Source: Plasmodium malariae | Taxonomy: Eukaryota > Apicomplexa > Aconoidasida > Haemosporida > Plasmodiidae | Length of the DNA: 64,000 nt | Direction: 5' to 3' | NCBI RefSeq assembly: GCF_900090045.1 | Contig: NC_041778.1 | Coordinates: 124,001 to 188,000 of the forward strand | Shown here: one piece after another, positions 1-13,923 of the stretch | Layout: every line of letters starts with the position of its first letter | Position numbering within the stretch: the first letter of the stretch is position 1 | The notes under the pieces: model-generated | What the model saw: only the letters and a program-made list of their open reading frames with translations | Database searches by the model: none | Told to the model about the DNA's origin: nothing | Translations under genes and position numbers: made by a program

Positions 1-131
1 ATAAAACAATAATTAAAGTAATAATAAAAATGGTTCCATTTATATTTTAAATATGTAAGATTTAAAAAACAAATTTTTTACAGATTAAAAACATATTTTT
101 AATATTCTTGGTCTTTTTCTATTAATTATTC

Positions 132-133
<2 letters not shown>

Positions 134-167
<34 letters not shown>
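134..167. repeat. (AT)n microsatellite
   Basis: Uninterrupted AT dinucleotide run. Confidence 0.9.
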
Positions 168-169
<2 letters not shown>

Positions 170-281
170 TTTTGTTAAATCCTTTAAGTTTATTGTTTTT
201 TTTTCTAAAAAGAATTAGTTGTATATTTAATAACATATATATAAGAAAATAAAATATAGAACAGGAGTAAAATTAAAATAT

Positions 282-301
282 TAACCCTAAGCCCTAAACT
301 T
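282..301. repeat. interstitial telomere-like sequence
   Basis: TAACCCTAAGCCCTAAACTT is two to three degenerate units of the Plasmodium telomere heptamer (GGGTTYA on the other strand). It is too short to be a telomere and would suit a subtelomeric relic. Confidence 0.35.
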
Positions 302-992
302 GGAATCCTACAACAAAGGATAATATATTATTATATATTCATAATTTCACATTTATAAAATAAAATAAACATAAAAGTAATATTAAAAGGGTTCTCATAT
401 ATAAATATGTTGCGTAATATATTTATCCTAAAGTTTATTCTGTAGAATAAATATTATATTTTCTTTTAATTTAAGAAAAAAAAAATGTATCAACATAAAA
501 AAATATATCGAATTCATTTCATTTTGTACTAAAAAAAACACACATATTTTTAACTTTAAATGAATGATACTTATATTTTTTTTTTTTTTTACAAAGCAAA
601 TAATTAATTAGTATTAGTAAAAGATAAAAATATAATTCAAACTATTATTTTCAGTTACAAATATAAAATGGCAAAGGATATCAAGAAAAATTATATAAAT
701 TTTTCTTTTATATATTAATTTTAAGGCAAAAATTTTCTAAACAAATAATGTTATAAACAGAAATCTATATATTAGACATAATATTGTTTTAAGAGGAGTA
801 TATACGTTAAGTTGAAAATTTGAAAACGTTAAAACATTTATATTAACTAAAATATTGAAGAGCTACATTTTTGATGTTACGCATCAAAAATAATAGCCAC
901 ATTCGCGTAAATTTATGAAATCATATGAACTATATAGGTGTCTTTTATTTATATGTACTACCTAGGAGACTATATGAATTAATTTTTATAAC

Positions 993-1866
993 TTATTCAG
1001 GAAAAATATCATATTTGGATTTATTCATTTTACATTTAATATGTACCAGCTTATTATATTTTACTGATTTTTTAAGGTTGTAAAAAAAGGCTGGTAAAAC
1101 TGTAAAAGTTAATATTAAAAAAAGAATTATACTTACTGACGCTGTAGGCCACCATTTTGCAGATATGGACTCAAAACATAACGCAAAAATAAAGTATCTT
1201 TCAAATATATAAATTAGTATTCCAGCTAATAGAAGGAAGGTAGGTAAAATAAAAATTAATTTGTGTTTATGATTTGATTTAGCCCATAAATTCATATAAT
1301 CTGTATTTCTAATATCCCTAGCTATTTTTAAATAATATTTTCTGTTTAATGTTTTTTTATCGAAATATGCATCATCTTCAGAATAATCAGTAATGTTACT
1401 TTTTTTAATTTCTTCACAGACTCCTTCATTATTTAATGAATTTGAATTTAGCTGTTTATTTTTTGTTTTAGTTATATTTTCACTACAACTTTTGCATTTT
1501 TTTTTGTACCCTTCATCACATGGTGATACTATTTCTAACTCTACAAAATTTGAATTCTTATTCCGTTCATATTTTGCTAGTAATCGATAAGTTCCTGTAT
1601 CTAAATATCTACCAAATATGTAGTATTCGTCCAAATATTTGATAAATTTATTCTAAAAAAAACAAAATAAATATTTGTTATTTAAAGATTAAATAATTTC
1701 ATACTAAAGAGGAGTATTCATAAAAATAAAACAATAAATACATGAATAATTCAAATTTACTCAAATAATATTATAATACCACATTGCTCCTAAAATTATA
1801 TGTCCATGTTAAAAAGATAAACACAGATATTTTAATAAATATCATTGTTTTATTTTTTTGTCCCAT
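993..1866 (-). CDS. fam-l-type exported membrane protein
   Basis: Two exons on the minus strand. Exon 1 (1866-1780) encodes 29 residues with a hydrophobic, FIKISVFIFLTW-like signal/anchor core. The intron is 1779-1653 (GT...AG, phase 0) and exon 2 is 1652-993, giving about 248 aa. The export motif RLLAK sits at residues 52-56. A Lys/Asn/Ser-rich linker with several Cys follows, then two hydrophobic segments at about 160-179 and 200-220 and a basic tail. Layout and the GRxxDTGTYRLLAKY motif fit the fam-l family of P. malariae, which is expected to be exported to the host cell; I infer family from remembered features. The central linker after the motif is less typical, so a related fam-type protein is possible. 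The ATG was chosen because it gives the 29-codon first exon shared by the other genes here. No partner gene lies tail-to-tail beside it. Confidence 0.75.
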
Positions 1867-4800
1867 GATATATATCTTAAATATCCTAATATATTAAGTG
1901 TGAAAAAGTTAATAATAATGTAATGTATTATCAATTATGAAATGTTCTATATTTTAATTAATTTTTAATGCTGCTTATATCTTCGTAAATAAACATCAGG
2001 TATTATGTAAGTATAATTCATTTAACAATATACAATAAGTATAACAAAATTAAAAATAAATTATTAAATTTTTATCATAATGATATTTATAAAAAACTAA
2101 TTGTGAAACAATTTAAATAGACTTAATCAAATATAATCTATGAATTTAAAATAATAGTTTAATAGTAGAAAAATTAATTAATAATTTATTAACCCTTTTG
2201 AAAAAAGCAAAACACAAAAATTTATATTGCATTATTCAGAAAAATTTAGTTTATTTAAAATACGGAAAGTATAAAATGTGGAGAGTATATACTACTATAT
2301 ATTAAAATGTAATTACATATTTCAGCTATTTCTTCTTATTAGTACAAATATAAAAAAACTATATTATATAAAAAGCAGTTCTTATAATTATATGTTTTTA
2401 ACTATAAAAATATATTAAAAAACTAATATTTAAAAAAATAATACTTCTATGATAATAATTTTAAAACAATCCATTAGAGCTAAAAAATAATTTATTCATA
2501 AAAAAATAACATATATTTCAAAATTACTTTTTTATTTTATTACATAAAATATGAAAATTTATGTATTTTAAAAAGTATGATCGATATTATAGCTTTATTG
2601 CTGTACCATAAATTTACAATATTATAAATCTCATATATTTGGAATGCATATTATGATTAATAAATAATAAATTTACATATTTACAATTTTTTCACACTTT
2701 ATATGTATAAATAAATTAATATTTATATTTACAAATGAAATAACAGACAATCATTTAAATTAAAATTGTTGAATATAACATATATTTGGTATTAATTAGT
2801 GCAAGAATATTTGGTTGATATATACTTCAAAATGAATACTATACACAATATTTTTTTTAATTAATATAATAAAATAACAATAAGTCATATAAATATTATC
2901 TATTCCTTAATTTTTCTAATGAACATTTTATAACGAATTTATAATTTTTTTTAATGTTTTGTAAGCCTTTATTGTATACAGCATATATTAAAAAAAAAAA
3001 AAAAAAATACATTAAAAATGTAATTTATATGAATAAGTGATTTTACGTAAATAATATATGTAGCAACAAGAACATATATCTTAAGGTTTTTTTTTATTTA
3101 TTTCATTTAACAAATTAACTCACAATAAAATTATTATATGCATAATAAATTATTGAAAACTATTGAAATATTTCATATTAATTTTTTTCAAAAAAATCTA
3201 ATAAATAAAAAAAAAAAAAAGTGATTGAACATAAAACAATTTTTTAATTAAAAAAATAATGGCACATAAACTAACATAATTATATGTTTATTCCTCTACT
3301 TTAAACCTGTAGTTATTGTCTCATTTAGAAATATTCTTGTATAGTATTTTCTGGAAATAATATTATCTACTTGTCACTTAATAAGATTCTTTTAATTATC
3401 TCTTTTTAAATCTTTAATGTTTTCATAATATAAAATAGAAATTTATGAATTTTATCTTTTGCTTCAAATTTATTTAATTTTTTTCATGTTATGCACCTAT
3501 ATCATAATGGTATATGTTCTTTTATATATTCGTATTAATCTTTTAAATTTTTTTTATTTATTTCAAAATTCACTATAATATTTAGTTCAATTTTTTACAC
3601 GTAAACTTTTATATTAATTTTTTATTATTTTAGTTTGTTACATGGTTAAAATAATAATAATACATATTAATTATTTTCAAACACATATTTTACTTAATAA
3701 ATAATTAAAATACATTAAATGTATTCTCTTAAAATTTTATTAATATTTTTTATTTATTAGCAATATAATAATGTCCTTATTACAAGTTTATGACATATTG
3801 TAAGGGCATCTATTACAAATAAATTTATTAATTCGTCCGTGCAAACCTATATTTTTTAATTAATGAATTAACTGTACAATCTTACCATTTTTATTATTTC
3901 TACTTCATAATGATATAACTTAGAGATATAGATTACTCAGTAGAGAGGATTTTCTTTTTGTGTAATTGGACAATTATATAAAGAAGGAATTCAAAACATT
4001 CATTTATATATTTATACATTTATACATATTTACATACATTATTATAACGTAATGGAAAAATACTAATATTTATAGGAGAATTTTATTTTATTCTTTTAAG
4101 TATGATTATCACAAAATTACATATTTCTTAAAAAATATCATTTATTAATACGCATTTTAAAAATTAAAATATTTTGTATTAAACAATACTTTCATTTATG
4201 TACGATCGTTCCCATATTTCATTTAATATATACATAATTTAATCTACATATTATAAGAACAATTCTTATATTTCACATATAACACAATTTTCTCCTTTAT
4301 ATGTGATATTGTTTTAAAGTCTTCATAACATTCAATATACTAACATTTGAACTCTGTAAATAATTTTAAAACAAATACATAAACATTCATTTTCATGTTC
4401 TTTTTTCTAATAATGTTTGAGTATCTTTTTATAAAATTTAATATTTATAAGGTATATGGTATATTAACATACATTCATTAATTAATTATTTAGTATATTC
4501 ATTTATTTGTATTAACTCGAAAATATTTTTATAAATCTTATTCTCCATTTTACTATTTGACATAAAATGTGAAATAAATATATAATTTTTTCTTTATCAA
4601 ACGTATATTAATTCCAATGTATCTATTTGTTATATAGTTTATTTTAAATTTCCTATTAATATGTGAATCCTAAATTTTGCCCTTCTATTATTATTATTTT
4701 TTTATTTATTTCATTTAAATATATTTTATGTTCTTCATTATTATTCTGTTTTAAATTATAATTTATTAAATATGTTTTGGGAACTTAAAATAACTTTAAA

Positions 4801-5199
4801 TTTTATTATTACAATATATTTATTTGTACCTCATTTATTGCTTTTCTATTCAATAACATTTCCTTTGATATATTTAAAATATGGAATTAAAAAATTACAA
4901 TTTTCTTTTTAAGTTCTTTTTTCTTTCATTTGACTTTTTTTTTTTTTTTTTTTTTTACTGAATAGAATTTTACATAAAATAAGATTTATATACTTTAATT
5001 ATTGTAACTATTAGTGTGTGAGTGATTCATAAGGCATAGGTACTAAGTGTATAAGACACTATATAAGTTATATTTAATAACCTTTATTCTGAATTTATAT
5101 TTCCATACGATAAATCATGTTTAAATAAGTAATTTGTATGTTCTTCATTAATATTACTATAGATATTTCTTTTTATTTAAACTTTCCTATAAGACTAGA
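1867..5199. other. A+T-rich intergenic
   Basis: No frame with coding composition. A poly-A run near 2990 and a T22 run near 4937-4958 are present. It includes the 5' flank of the fam-l-type gene. Confidence 0.6.
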
Positions 5200-5900
5200 C
5201 TTCAAAGTTAGTAAACTAATTTATAAATGAAAAATGTCATATATATTTAATGCATTTAATTCATAAATGTAATATTTTAAGAAAAAAATTTATATAATAT
5301 AATACATTAATACGTAAAATTAAATATAATTTTACTTTAAAAAAAAGGAAAAACATAACATGTATGCCAATAACCGCAAAAACAATTAAATAAGCCACAG
5401 AAAATGAAACGCATGTTAACATGTTACATGTTATTGATGATATAGCATAATTAATATTAATCAAAGCTAATATTATATTCTTTTTACTTATTTTAAAAAG
5501 ATATTTTTACAAAATAATCATTAGATTTATGTTTGATTATCTTTATAAATTTATTATAAAGTTCGCTGAAGTGAAAATTTTAATTATGGGTATATCATAA
5601 AAGGACAGTACTTTTCATTACATTTAAAAAATTAGTTATATATATCTGCATAAGTATAAAAAGTATTTATGTAAGCCTCCCATATATATATTTCTTATAT
5701 AATTTATAAGTAATATATTGGAAGCATATTTCCATTTCATTATAGATAGTTTTAGCTTTATCTTCAATAATAGGGATATTTTTAAATAGTCAAGTAAATC
5801 TGTCTCTTTTTTCCATATGTTCATGATAAGCAATAATAACAATACCATCGTACTGAAATTACTTACATTAATACTATTCACTACATTAAATTGTTGTTGA
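5200..5900 (-). pseudogene. decayed multigene-family remnant
   Basis: Minus-strand frames at 5881-5636 and 5464-5261, with a piece between them in another frame. The first can be read in an alternative frame as IIEDKAKTIYNEMEICFQYI; the middle piece includes HFSELYNKFIKIIKHKSND. The last frame encodes a strong hydrophobic helix (about VSFSVAYLIVFAVIGIHVMF). A charged helical body followed by one membrane segment fits PIR or STP1 types, but stops separate the pieces and no signature is decisive. Confidence 0.3.
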
Positions 5901-8900
5901 TTTCCCCTGTATCACTATTATTTTTCGTATGAGTATTTTACATTTTCTTTATCTTATCATAGAACCGTCAATGGAAATAATAATCATCTATGTTATCTTA
6001 TTAATTATTTTCACTATATAATTTAAATATAATTATACCATTTTATATGTATTTTTAACCTCATTTTCACATAACGCATTGCGTTAACTTTTAATATCAC
6101 TTATATTTTACACAGAATATATTATTTATATTTTTTATATGTCGATGTTCCTTCTAACACATAATCATGAAAATTAAACATAAATAATAAATTATATAAA
6201 TACAAGCTTTTATTAATGAACGTATTTTTTATTTAACTTCAGAACAAATATAACACATAAACAAATAACTATTTGTAATTTTTAAAATAACTACGTGTTG
6301 TATCCATTCATTACCCTCTATAAATGTCAATATATTACAATGAATAATAATTAAACCAATGCTAACATTTGTTACATTATAATATCTACATGTCAAATAT
6401 AACGTCATATAATCTGCAGATATATTATGTATCTTTTTATATTAATTGCAAGACCAAACTAAATGTTAATTAGTGAGGATATCTCTTTAATTTTCCTATA
6501 ATAATATATTATAGTAGATCATTCCTTTGCACATAAATATTATTAATATTGAGAGTAATTAAATGAACATTAGAAGTTCATTATCCTTGTAAGGTAAAAC
6601 ATAATACAAAAAAAAACAAATTACTAAAGAAATAATTTATAAATATTCTATATGACACTACTAACAATACATAATAGTATACTTCTATTTATTTTATATA
6701 ATTATAAAGCGTATTTTGTGTTGAAATATTTAAATAAAAATCCTATTTATCCATTTAAAAAAGTGTTGTTAAATGTATATATAATTACATAAAAAAATAA
6801 TCATTAATTTTTTTTTAGAAATAATAAATCCCCCTTGAAGTTCAAATAATCAGATTAATAATTATTCAGTTTTTTCGTTAAATTAGTATAAACTTACATG
6901 TTCTTTTCACTATGTCAGACTTAATACTTATTAATAATTTAAATTTCATATTATGGAAAAACTACACTATAAAGAATTAAAAATAATAAAATATAAATAA
7001 ATACTACTCCATTGCACAAATTTTAAAATAAAAAAATATCTTATAATATTTAAAAATAAATTAAATTAATATATAACCTAATAACGCGGAAATAAGATAC
7101 TAGAACAAGTAATAAATTCTCATAAGATAAATATAACAAAATATGTTAATTGCTAAACTCACTAAGTAAATAATTTAACAAAAAGGAATAACAATTAAAA
7201 GGATAAATATATGTAAAAAGAAATATAATATAATGTTTATTATAGCCAATTAAATCTTCCTCTATTCCCTATCAATAAAAGCATGCAATTTGTTGTTTGA
7301 ATAATATCAGTCTCAAAAAAAAAAATATTTAAAGGAACATGCGTTATGTTATCCTTAAAAAAAAATTTATATATTATTAACAATTATATTTTTTATTACA
7401 TAATTAAATATAAATTATTACTTTTTTTTTAAATAAAATTAATAGGTCAATAATAGATATATTATAGTATAATTCACTCTATCAATTAAGTTAAAAAATA
7501 AACAAAAAAAAAAAAATCTTATTTTGGTGATAAAAATAGTATATGAATGACACTTGAAAATAAAGATATAAATCAAAAATATTAAAAAATTAATGTAAGT
7601 GTTTATCATGATAAAAAATATAGTGAAGAAATATATAAAAACTAAATGTTTCTTTATATAAAGATATATATATTTAACATGTTTATTCCCTCGCAATTTA
7701 TATTATCGTGAGAATTGTTCTCAAAAAATGAAAAAATTAGTAAACATAGTTCCGTTTTCTCAAATGTAATAAAATAATGATAAAAAATTCATATATTGAT
7801 TGTAACATTAAACATTTACTAAATATTTTGTAATTATACCATTGCACATCCAGAGCGTATATAATTTGGTATATGTATAACATTAATATATGTTCAATTA
7901 AAACGGAAAAATAAAGAATTTATATTATTGAAGTTTTTATTATTTATTTGTAAAATAATATAAAAGTTAGACTGTTAATTATAACCATTTATTTAAAAAT
8001 TGGTGTTCAAATACAAATATACATATATATACATATTCACAAATACATTTATTAAAATTCACGCATTAAAAAAAAGAAAATGGGATTTCTTGGAACAATT
8101 AAAAATAATTTATTATATATTAAAAAAAAAATCTTACTTATGAGGCTTATTAAAAGGTGGGAAATGCGCTTTTAAAATTAACTTATATTTATATTTTAAT
8201 CATTTTTTGTTCATTACAATTAAAGATATGTTAAAATCTTACATTAAAATAATATGATAAAAAGACTTAATACTAATGTCTATGTCTCTTATGAAAAGTA
8301 AATAAAATATAATAAATAAAAATAAAAGGACAACTAAATTATTTTAATAGTATATATTTTTATTATATAAAACGTAAAATATAAAATTGTACATTTCACA
8401 TATATATATACAACTTTAAAATAAAAAGCATGCGCTTTTCTAAAAAATATAAAGTCCACTGTAAATAAAGTAATCTTCAGCATGCTCTTAATAACATCAT
8501 ATATCTTTCTTACCATTAGGACATTTACCATTTTTTGAAATAAATGAACAGAAATGTATGCATTAGAATTATATTAATTCTTTTATTAAGCTTATTTTAT
8601 GCAACGATTTTTTCATATATTATAGTTACCATTTATATAATTCAATATTAATACAAAAATATTTAAACATCCTTATTTAATTTAATCATTTCCTTTTTTT
8701 ACTATTTATTTATTTTCAATTAATGTCCAATTTTTCCCATTAAATCAAAGATATCATTTGTATATTTACATGTATATGTGTTGCATATATTTGTTTTAGA
8801 TAGAACATATTCTCATATACATATCAAAATAAAAATATAAAATACTTATGTAATGTTTTCAAAAACAAAAAGTGTCTTTATTTTCACACAAAAAATATTT

Positions 8901-11900
8901 AATTTTTTTTTTTTTTAATTTACTTATTATAAATTTATTTTAACCACAATATATTATTCAACTCATTATTATTAAAATATGAAAGATTAGTGTAATAATG
9001 TATATATATGTCAATTATTTCTTATTAATGTTTTTTAATATAACCTGCATCATAAAACATTTATTTAGACTTTTTGAATGATAAACTACGTAATAAAGAA
9101 TAAAAATTCAAAGATTATACATTTGCAATAAGAATAAAAACAGTAGATATCATATATACAATGATACTTTTTTATTATGCGTATTCTTGTTTTAATATAC
9201 TAGTATATACATCCAGTTTATTTAATTACTATTTAGATCTAGGTGATAATATAGTACATTGTCAAGTAGTATTATAATTAACCACTATTCACATATTAAT
9301 GTACATTTTATTTATTATGTTTTTTATAAATATTTCTTGATTTTTTCGTATAATGCGATGTTTTTTTATTATATCTCTATATCATTTTTTCTTTTAATAA
9401 GAAATGTTCTTATTATTTAGCATTACACTAAGATTATTAATTAATTTGGATGTTAGGTGTTGATAATTTATTATTTTCTAATTAACTATTTTAAAATTTT
9501 TTGTTATAAATCTTATTAATTATTTTAAGAAGATTTTGCTTATATTTATACAATAATTTAATTTTACCAAGGAAAATCATTTTACAGTACGCAATCCTTT
9601 GAATAGATATTTTTTAATATGTCTTATACATAACTCATCTATTAAAAATTACATATAATAATAAAATATAATTTTTTTTATAATAATAGTAATTACATTT
9701 TTGTATTTGTTCTAATACATTTATAAATATTTTTTCACCCTTTCTTGTTTGTTAAATTACAAATGAAATTATATTACATTAAGGTTATGCTCAATGTGAA
9801 CAAGTTGTAAGTTTTATTCATTTCGTAACATTCTTATATATTTTAGCAGATGTATACGATATATTATTACAATTTGTCATATTCATACGAAAACTTTATA
9901 TTTAAGAAGAAAACATTAATACACATATAATCAGATAATTTAAAAAATTTTAGTCAACCTCAAGTGTACTACTCAATATTTTACCATGGGCTATAAAATA
10001 AGATGAAATATATATTTTTTTAATATATCATTAATAGAAAAAATGTGAAGGTTTATTATTTTTATTAACACATACTTCATTTCTATGTTTTATACATTGT
10101 TCTTTTTACGTTAACTTAATTCTTTATATTAAATATCTGGTAAATGTAAATATAAATTTATACTCATGTATCACTAAAATTACTCTTTAATGATCTTAAA
10201 AATATACATAATTTTAATAGCAATAAATCATATTTAATTACATATTATTCAGTATATATATATAAAGGACATATATCAAAATAGGCTATTGTAATTATCT
10301 TGTGTGGTGATATATATTCTTATGATATATTAACTTTCGCTATACATTTGTACCTATAAACTTTCTATAACCCAATTTAACAAAATAAGGTATATAATAT
10401 AAAATGAATATAAAAACATTATACTACATTAACAGAGTGCACCTACTTCAAAAACTTTACATTCTGATGCTCGTTATATTAATTGTAAATAAGTATAACT
10501 TATAAATAATCTACTACAAATGAAATAAAAAGGAATATAATATTCACCCATATATGTAAGTGGTAAATATGTATACGCCATATTTAATTTCTCCATTATT
10601 TCTATGATATGCAGTTTCTTTTATCATTTCATAAAAAAAGATATTAAATATAAATATTTATTAAAATGTTTTGAAAATTATTAAGCCGTAAAATAAATTC
10701 TTAAGGTAAATAACAAAAACTGGTTCACTTAAAATCTTTATTATATGTTCAAAATTTTTATCAATGTAAACATAGATGTAATATTTTAACTGATTGAAGA
10801 TAAACATAAAAATGAAGCTCCATGTTTATTTTTGTCTAAAAATAGAACCTACTACTGTTACATAATATAATAAAAAAAAAAAAATTATCAAGTTAATTAA
10901 GAACAATATCATAATTATATTTAAATTTCTTATCACATTTAATATTTAATTTCCTATTATAATTTTTCTCAGTAAATTCTCCTTAAAATGTTAGGCAATT
11001 TTGTTTTGTTTTTTTAATACACATAAGCATAGTGAGAAAAAAGGAAAATTTTCAGCAATTTTTCCAAAATTAATGTTCCTTTTTTTTATTTATATACAGA
11101 ACTTTTATATGATATCTGTTATTTTTTTTATAATTTAATTTTCGAAAAAATATATATAATTCCATATTAATACTGCAAACATGAAGTACTCACTATATAT
11201 ATTCTTGTTATTAATTTCTTATTTTCATTCTATTTTAACTAAATTATCTAAATTATAAATTCCAATTTTATAATTACCTAATACAAGTTATATAGAAGTA
11301 AAATTCAACGGTAAGATCATTACAGGATAATATTTTTCATGAAGGCACTTCCTGTTTATACTCTTATAAAGACTATTTCATTATACGATATTATAAATAT
11401 AAACACTAATTTTATATTATATGTTGTAATTTTTAAGCTTTACAAGTTCTTTCATATTTATAATTTTAAAGCTTTTCATTAAAATAAATAAAGCTTTTTA
11501 ATATAAAATCTTCTCGCACGCGCTCATTTCAAAATCTACTTATAACAAAGCTAAGATTAAATCAATTATATATATATATTGTTACATCATATATACGTGT
11601 ACCATTTTTTACATAATTTATAATAATAAATAAATATATATATATATATATATATTCATGTTAGTAAGACTTTTCGTTCTAAAGAAGTATCTATATAATT
11701 TTAACTTTTTTAACTTTTTTTTAAACGTGTACTTTATTATTATATTATTACATATTTTTCGATATATTTGTACCTGTTTTTTTTTTGGATCATATTTACA
11801 TTTTTTATAAAAACAAAGCATGATGCGATAAAACCCATAATATTAAAGATATTTTTTTATAGATTTTTTATTATTTATTAGATATCTTCCTTTATTTATA

Positions 11901-12767
11901 TTAAATTATATAAAATATCCCCCAACGAATTATATTGAATTATATAATATTGATAAATATTTTTAAAAAATATATATAATAAAACTATAATATTTTAAAT
12001 TCTATAATATATAAAAAAAATTTCCCTGGTTAAATAATTAATTATTATTAATAAAACTTTCACTAGGTTTTTTACCTTAAAAAATGCAGTATTTGTAATA
12101 TATATTAATATACATGCATATTAAAATAATAAAATTGTAAAATTATTTTGTTCTTGTATAATTTTTGTTTTTTTTGTAATTTTTATCCCTAAAAAATAAT
12201 GTAAAATTTTACTTATATATATGATAAAAACGTCAAATAATTTTTAAAAATTTATATTATATTAATTTTTAAAAAAATATATCTAAAACAAATATATATA
12301 TATAAACAATTTTCCTATTTTTTACGTACTAAAATTAAATAAAGTACAATATAATATTTAACATATTTTATTGAAAATGTAAATTATAAGAAAACCCTCC
12401 TTGTTTACCTATTTATTAAATTATTATATTAATAAAAAAATATATATTTATATCATAATTTTGTGACAATAAAGAATTATTTACAAAGCATTCTTAATTT
12501 TTTAAAATTATATTATATAATCTATAATTTTTAATATTTATTTAGGGTTATTTTGTAAGAAAATATATTTTAATTAATTGTTTATTTCTTTATTAAAAAG
12601 AAAAATATATATTACGCTTAAACCCAATTTTAATAAAAAAAATGAATTAAAAAAAAATATGTAATATATATATAGTATTGAAAATACTAAGAATAATCAT
12701 AATAAAGATAAAAATCTTATTATTATACAATAAAAATTTACCCTAGAACTTTTAACAATTTTTCAAA
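5901..12767. other. long A+T-rich intergenic
   Basis: Nearly 7 kb with only short hydrophobic chance frames (7439-7696, 8334-8531, 11618-11821), rejected on composition. The last kilobase before 12768 is the most A+T-rich and is the likely promoter region of the downstream gene; no specific site can be named. Confidence 0.55.
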
Positions 12768-13923
12768 ATGAAGAAAAACAATAATAATAACACATTTGCC
12801 AGTTATTGCAAAGTCTTTATTTCCACCCTTTTAATATGGACATTACAACATAAGGTATAGTGTCAAAATTTTTAATTTTAAGGAATTTCAATGTATTTTT
12901 GTGTATTTGTTATTTTGTATCTTTATTTTAAAAATGAAAATTTTATTACAATGTTGAAATAAAAATATAATATATTATATTTATATATTTATATTCGTTT
13001 TTCTAATCACTGAATATTTAACTTAATTATTTCTATTTTAGAATAACTATGAAGAATCATTTGGAAAATATGCCATTCACAACAACTTATTGAGTGTAAG
13101 AAATAGTAGATTATTAAAAGGACAAACAAAAATATATGCGAACAATCCACAGCAAGAAGCTTTATTTTTAAAAGAAGAATCAATGAATTCATTAAGTGAT
13201 GAAGATATTGTCTTAAAAAACAGAATAAATAATTTAATTAATAACAGCTCATTTAAAAGTGGATATGATTCATTAATGCTAGATAACTCTTCCCAGAAAC
13301 AATTTAATGAAATTATGAAAAAAGAAAATTCAAAAAAAAACGATGATGGAATAAAAGATTTAAACCTTAACGAATTTTATGAATCAATAGAAAGTATTAA
13401 TGATTTAAAAAAAAATAACAAAAAAAATAAAAAAGTATCACATGTAGCAAAAAATAAAAATAACGATGATGTAAATGGATCAGAAGCTCTTCAAAAAATG
13501 GTTCAACAAGCTCTTCAACAGGAAAAACCTAAAAAAGGGTTTATGAAAACGTTATATGACTTAGACAAAAAATTTGAAGTTGAAATGTTACGTGCAATGA
13601 AAAATAATACATCAAATACAGGTTTTCATGAATGTAGATTTAAAACTGGGTACGAAAAATTTTTAGTTGCTTTGAACAGAGCTAAAATATTTATACCACC
13701 AACTGTAAACATGATAATTTTGATGGGCATGATGACAGTAGTTACAAAAGTTGGACCAATTTTTGGTTTTTTCGCTTTTACACTTGCTGCAATGATGATA
13801 TACTATATATACAAATTTTGTAAGATGAAGAAGGTGCATAGAGATTACAAATTAATGAACATAAGCAAAAACAGTAAAGCAAAAGCATTAAAACAAAAAC
13901 TTCACCGAAAAAAAAATATATAA
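12768..13923 (+). CDS. exported protein with two C-terminal membrane segments
   Basis: Exon 1 is 12768-12854 (29 codons, hydrophobic core with STLLIWT), the intron is 12855-13041 (phase 0), and exon 2 is 13042-13923, in total 322 aa. The likely export motif is RLLKG at residues 52-56; its fifth position is Gly followed by Gln, so it is a relaxed PEXEL. Around residues 80-125 is a stretch of acidic/Asn repeats of the kind NRINNLINNSSFKSGYDSL and DNSSQKQFNEI. It resembles the degenerate repeats of the 28 kb and 48 kb genes and, from memory, Pv-fam-d proteins. A Lys/Asn-rich linker follows, then a conserved-looking segment (about 194-245) and two adjacent hydrophobic helices (about 246-265 and 267-287), ending in a basic tail. 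The role is unknown; export to the red cell is inferred. The family name is uncertain. Confidence 0.85.

Larger units (their letters stand above)
1..992. other. A+T-rich intergenic, 3' flank of fam-l gene
   Basis: Holds the AT microsatellite and telomere-like heptamers listed separately, and several poly-T tracts. No coding signal. Confidence 0.6.

Noticed and set aside
7439..7696. 85-codon minus-strand hydrophobic frame, and similar ones at 8334-8531 and 11618-11821
   Set aside because: Ile/Tyr/Phe/Lys strings from A+T-rich sequence, ending in AT microsatellite translation; no coding signature.
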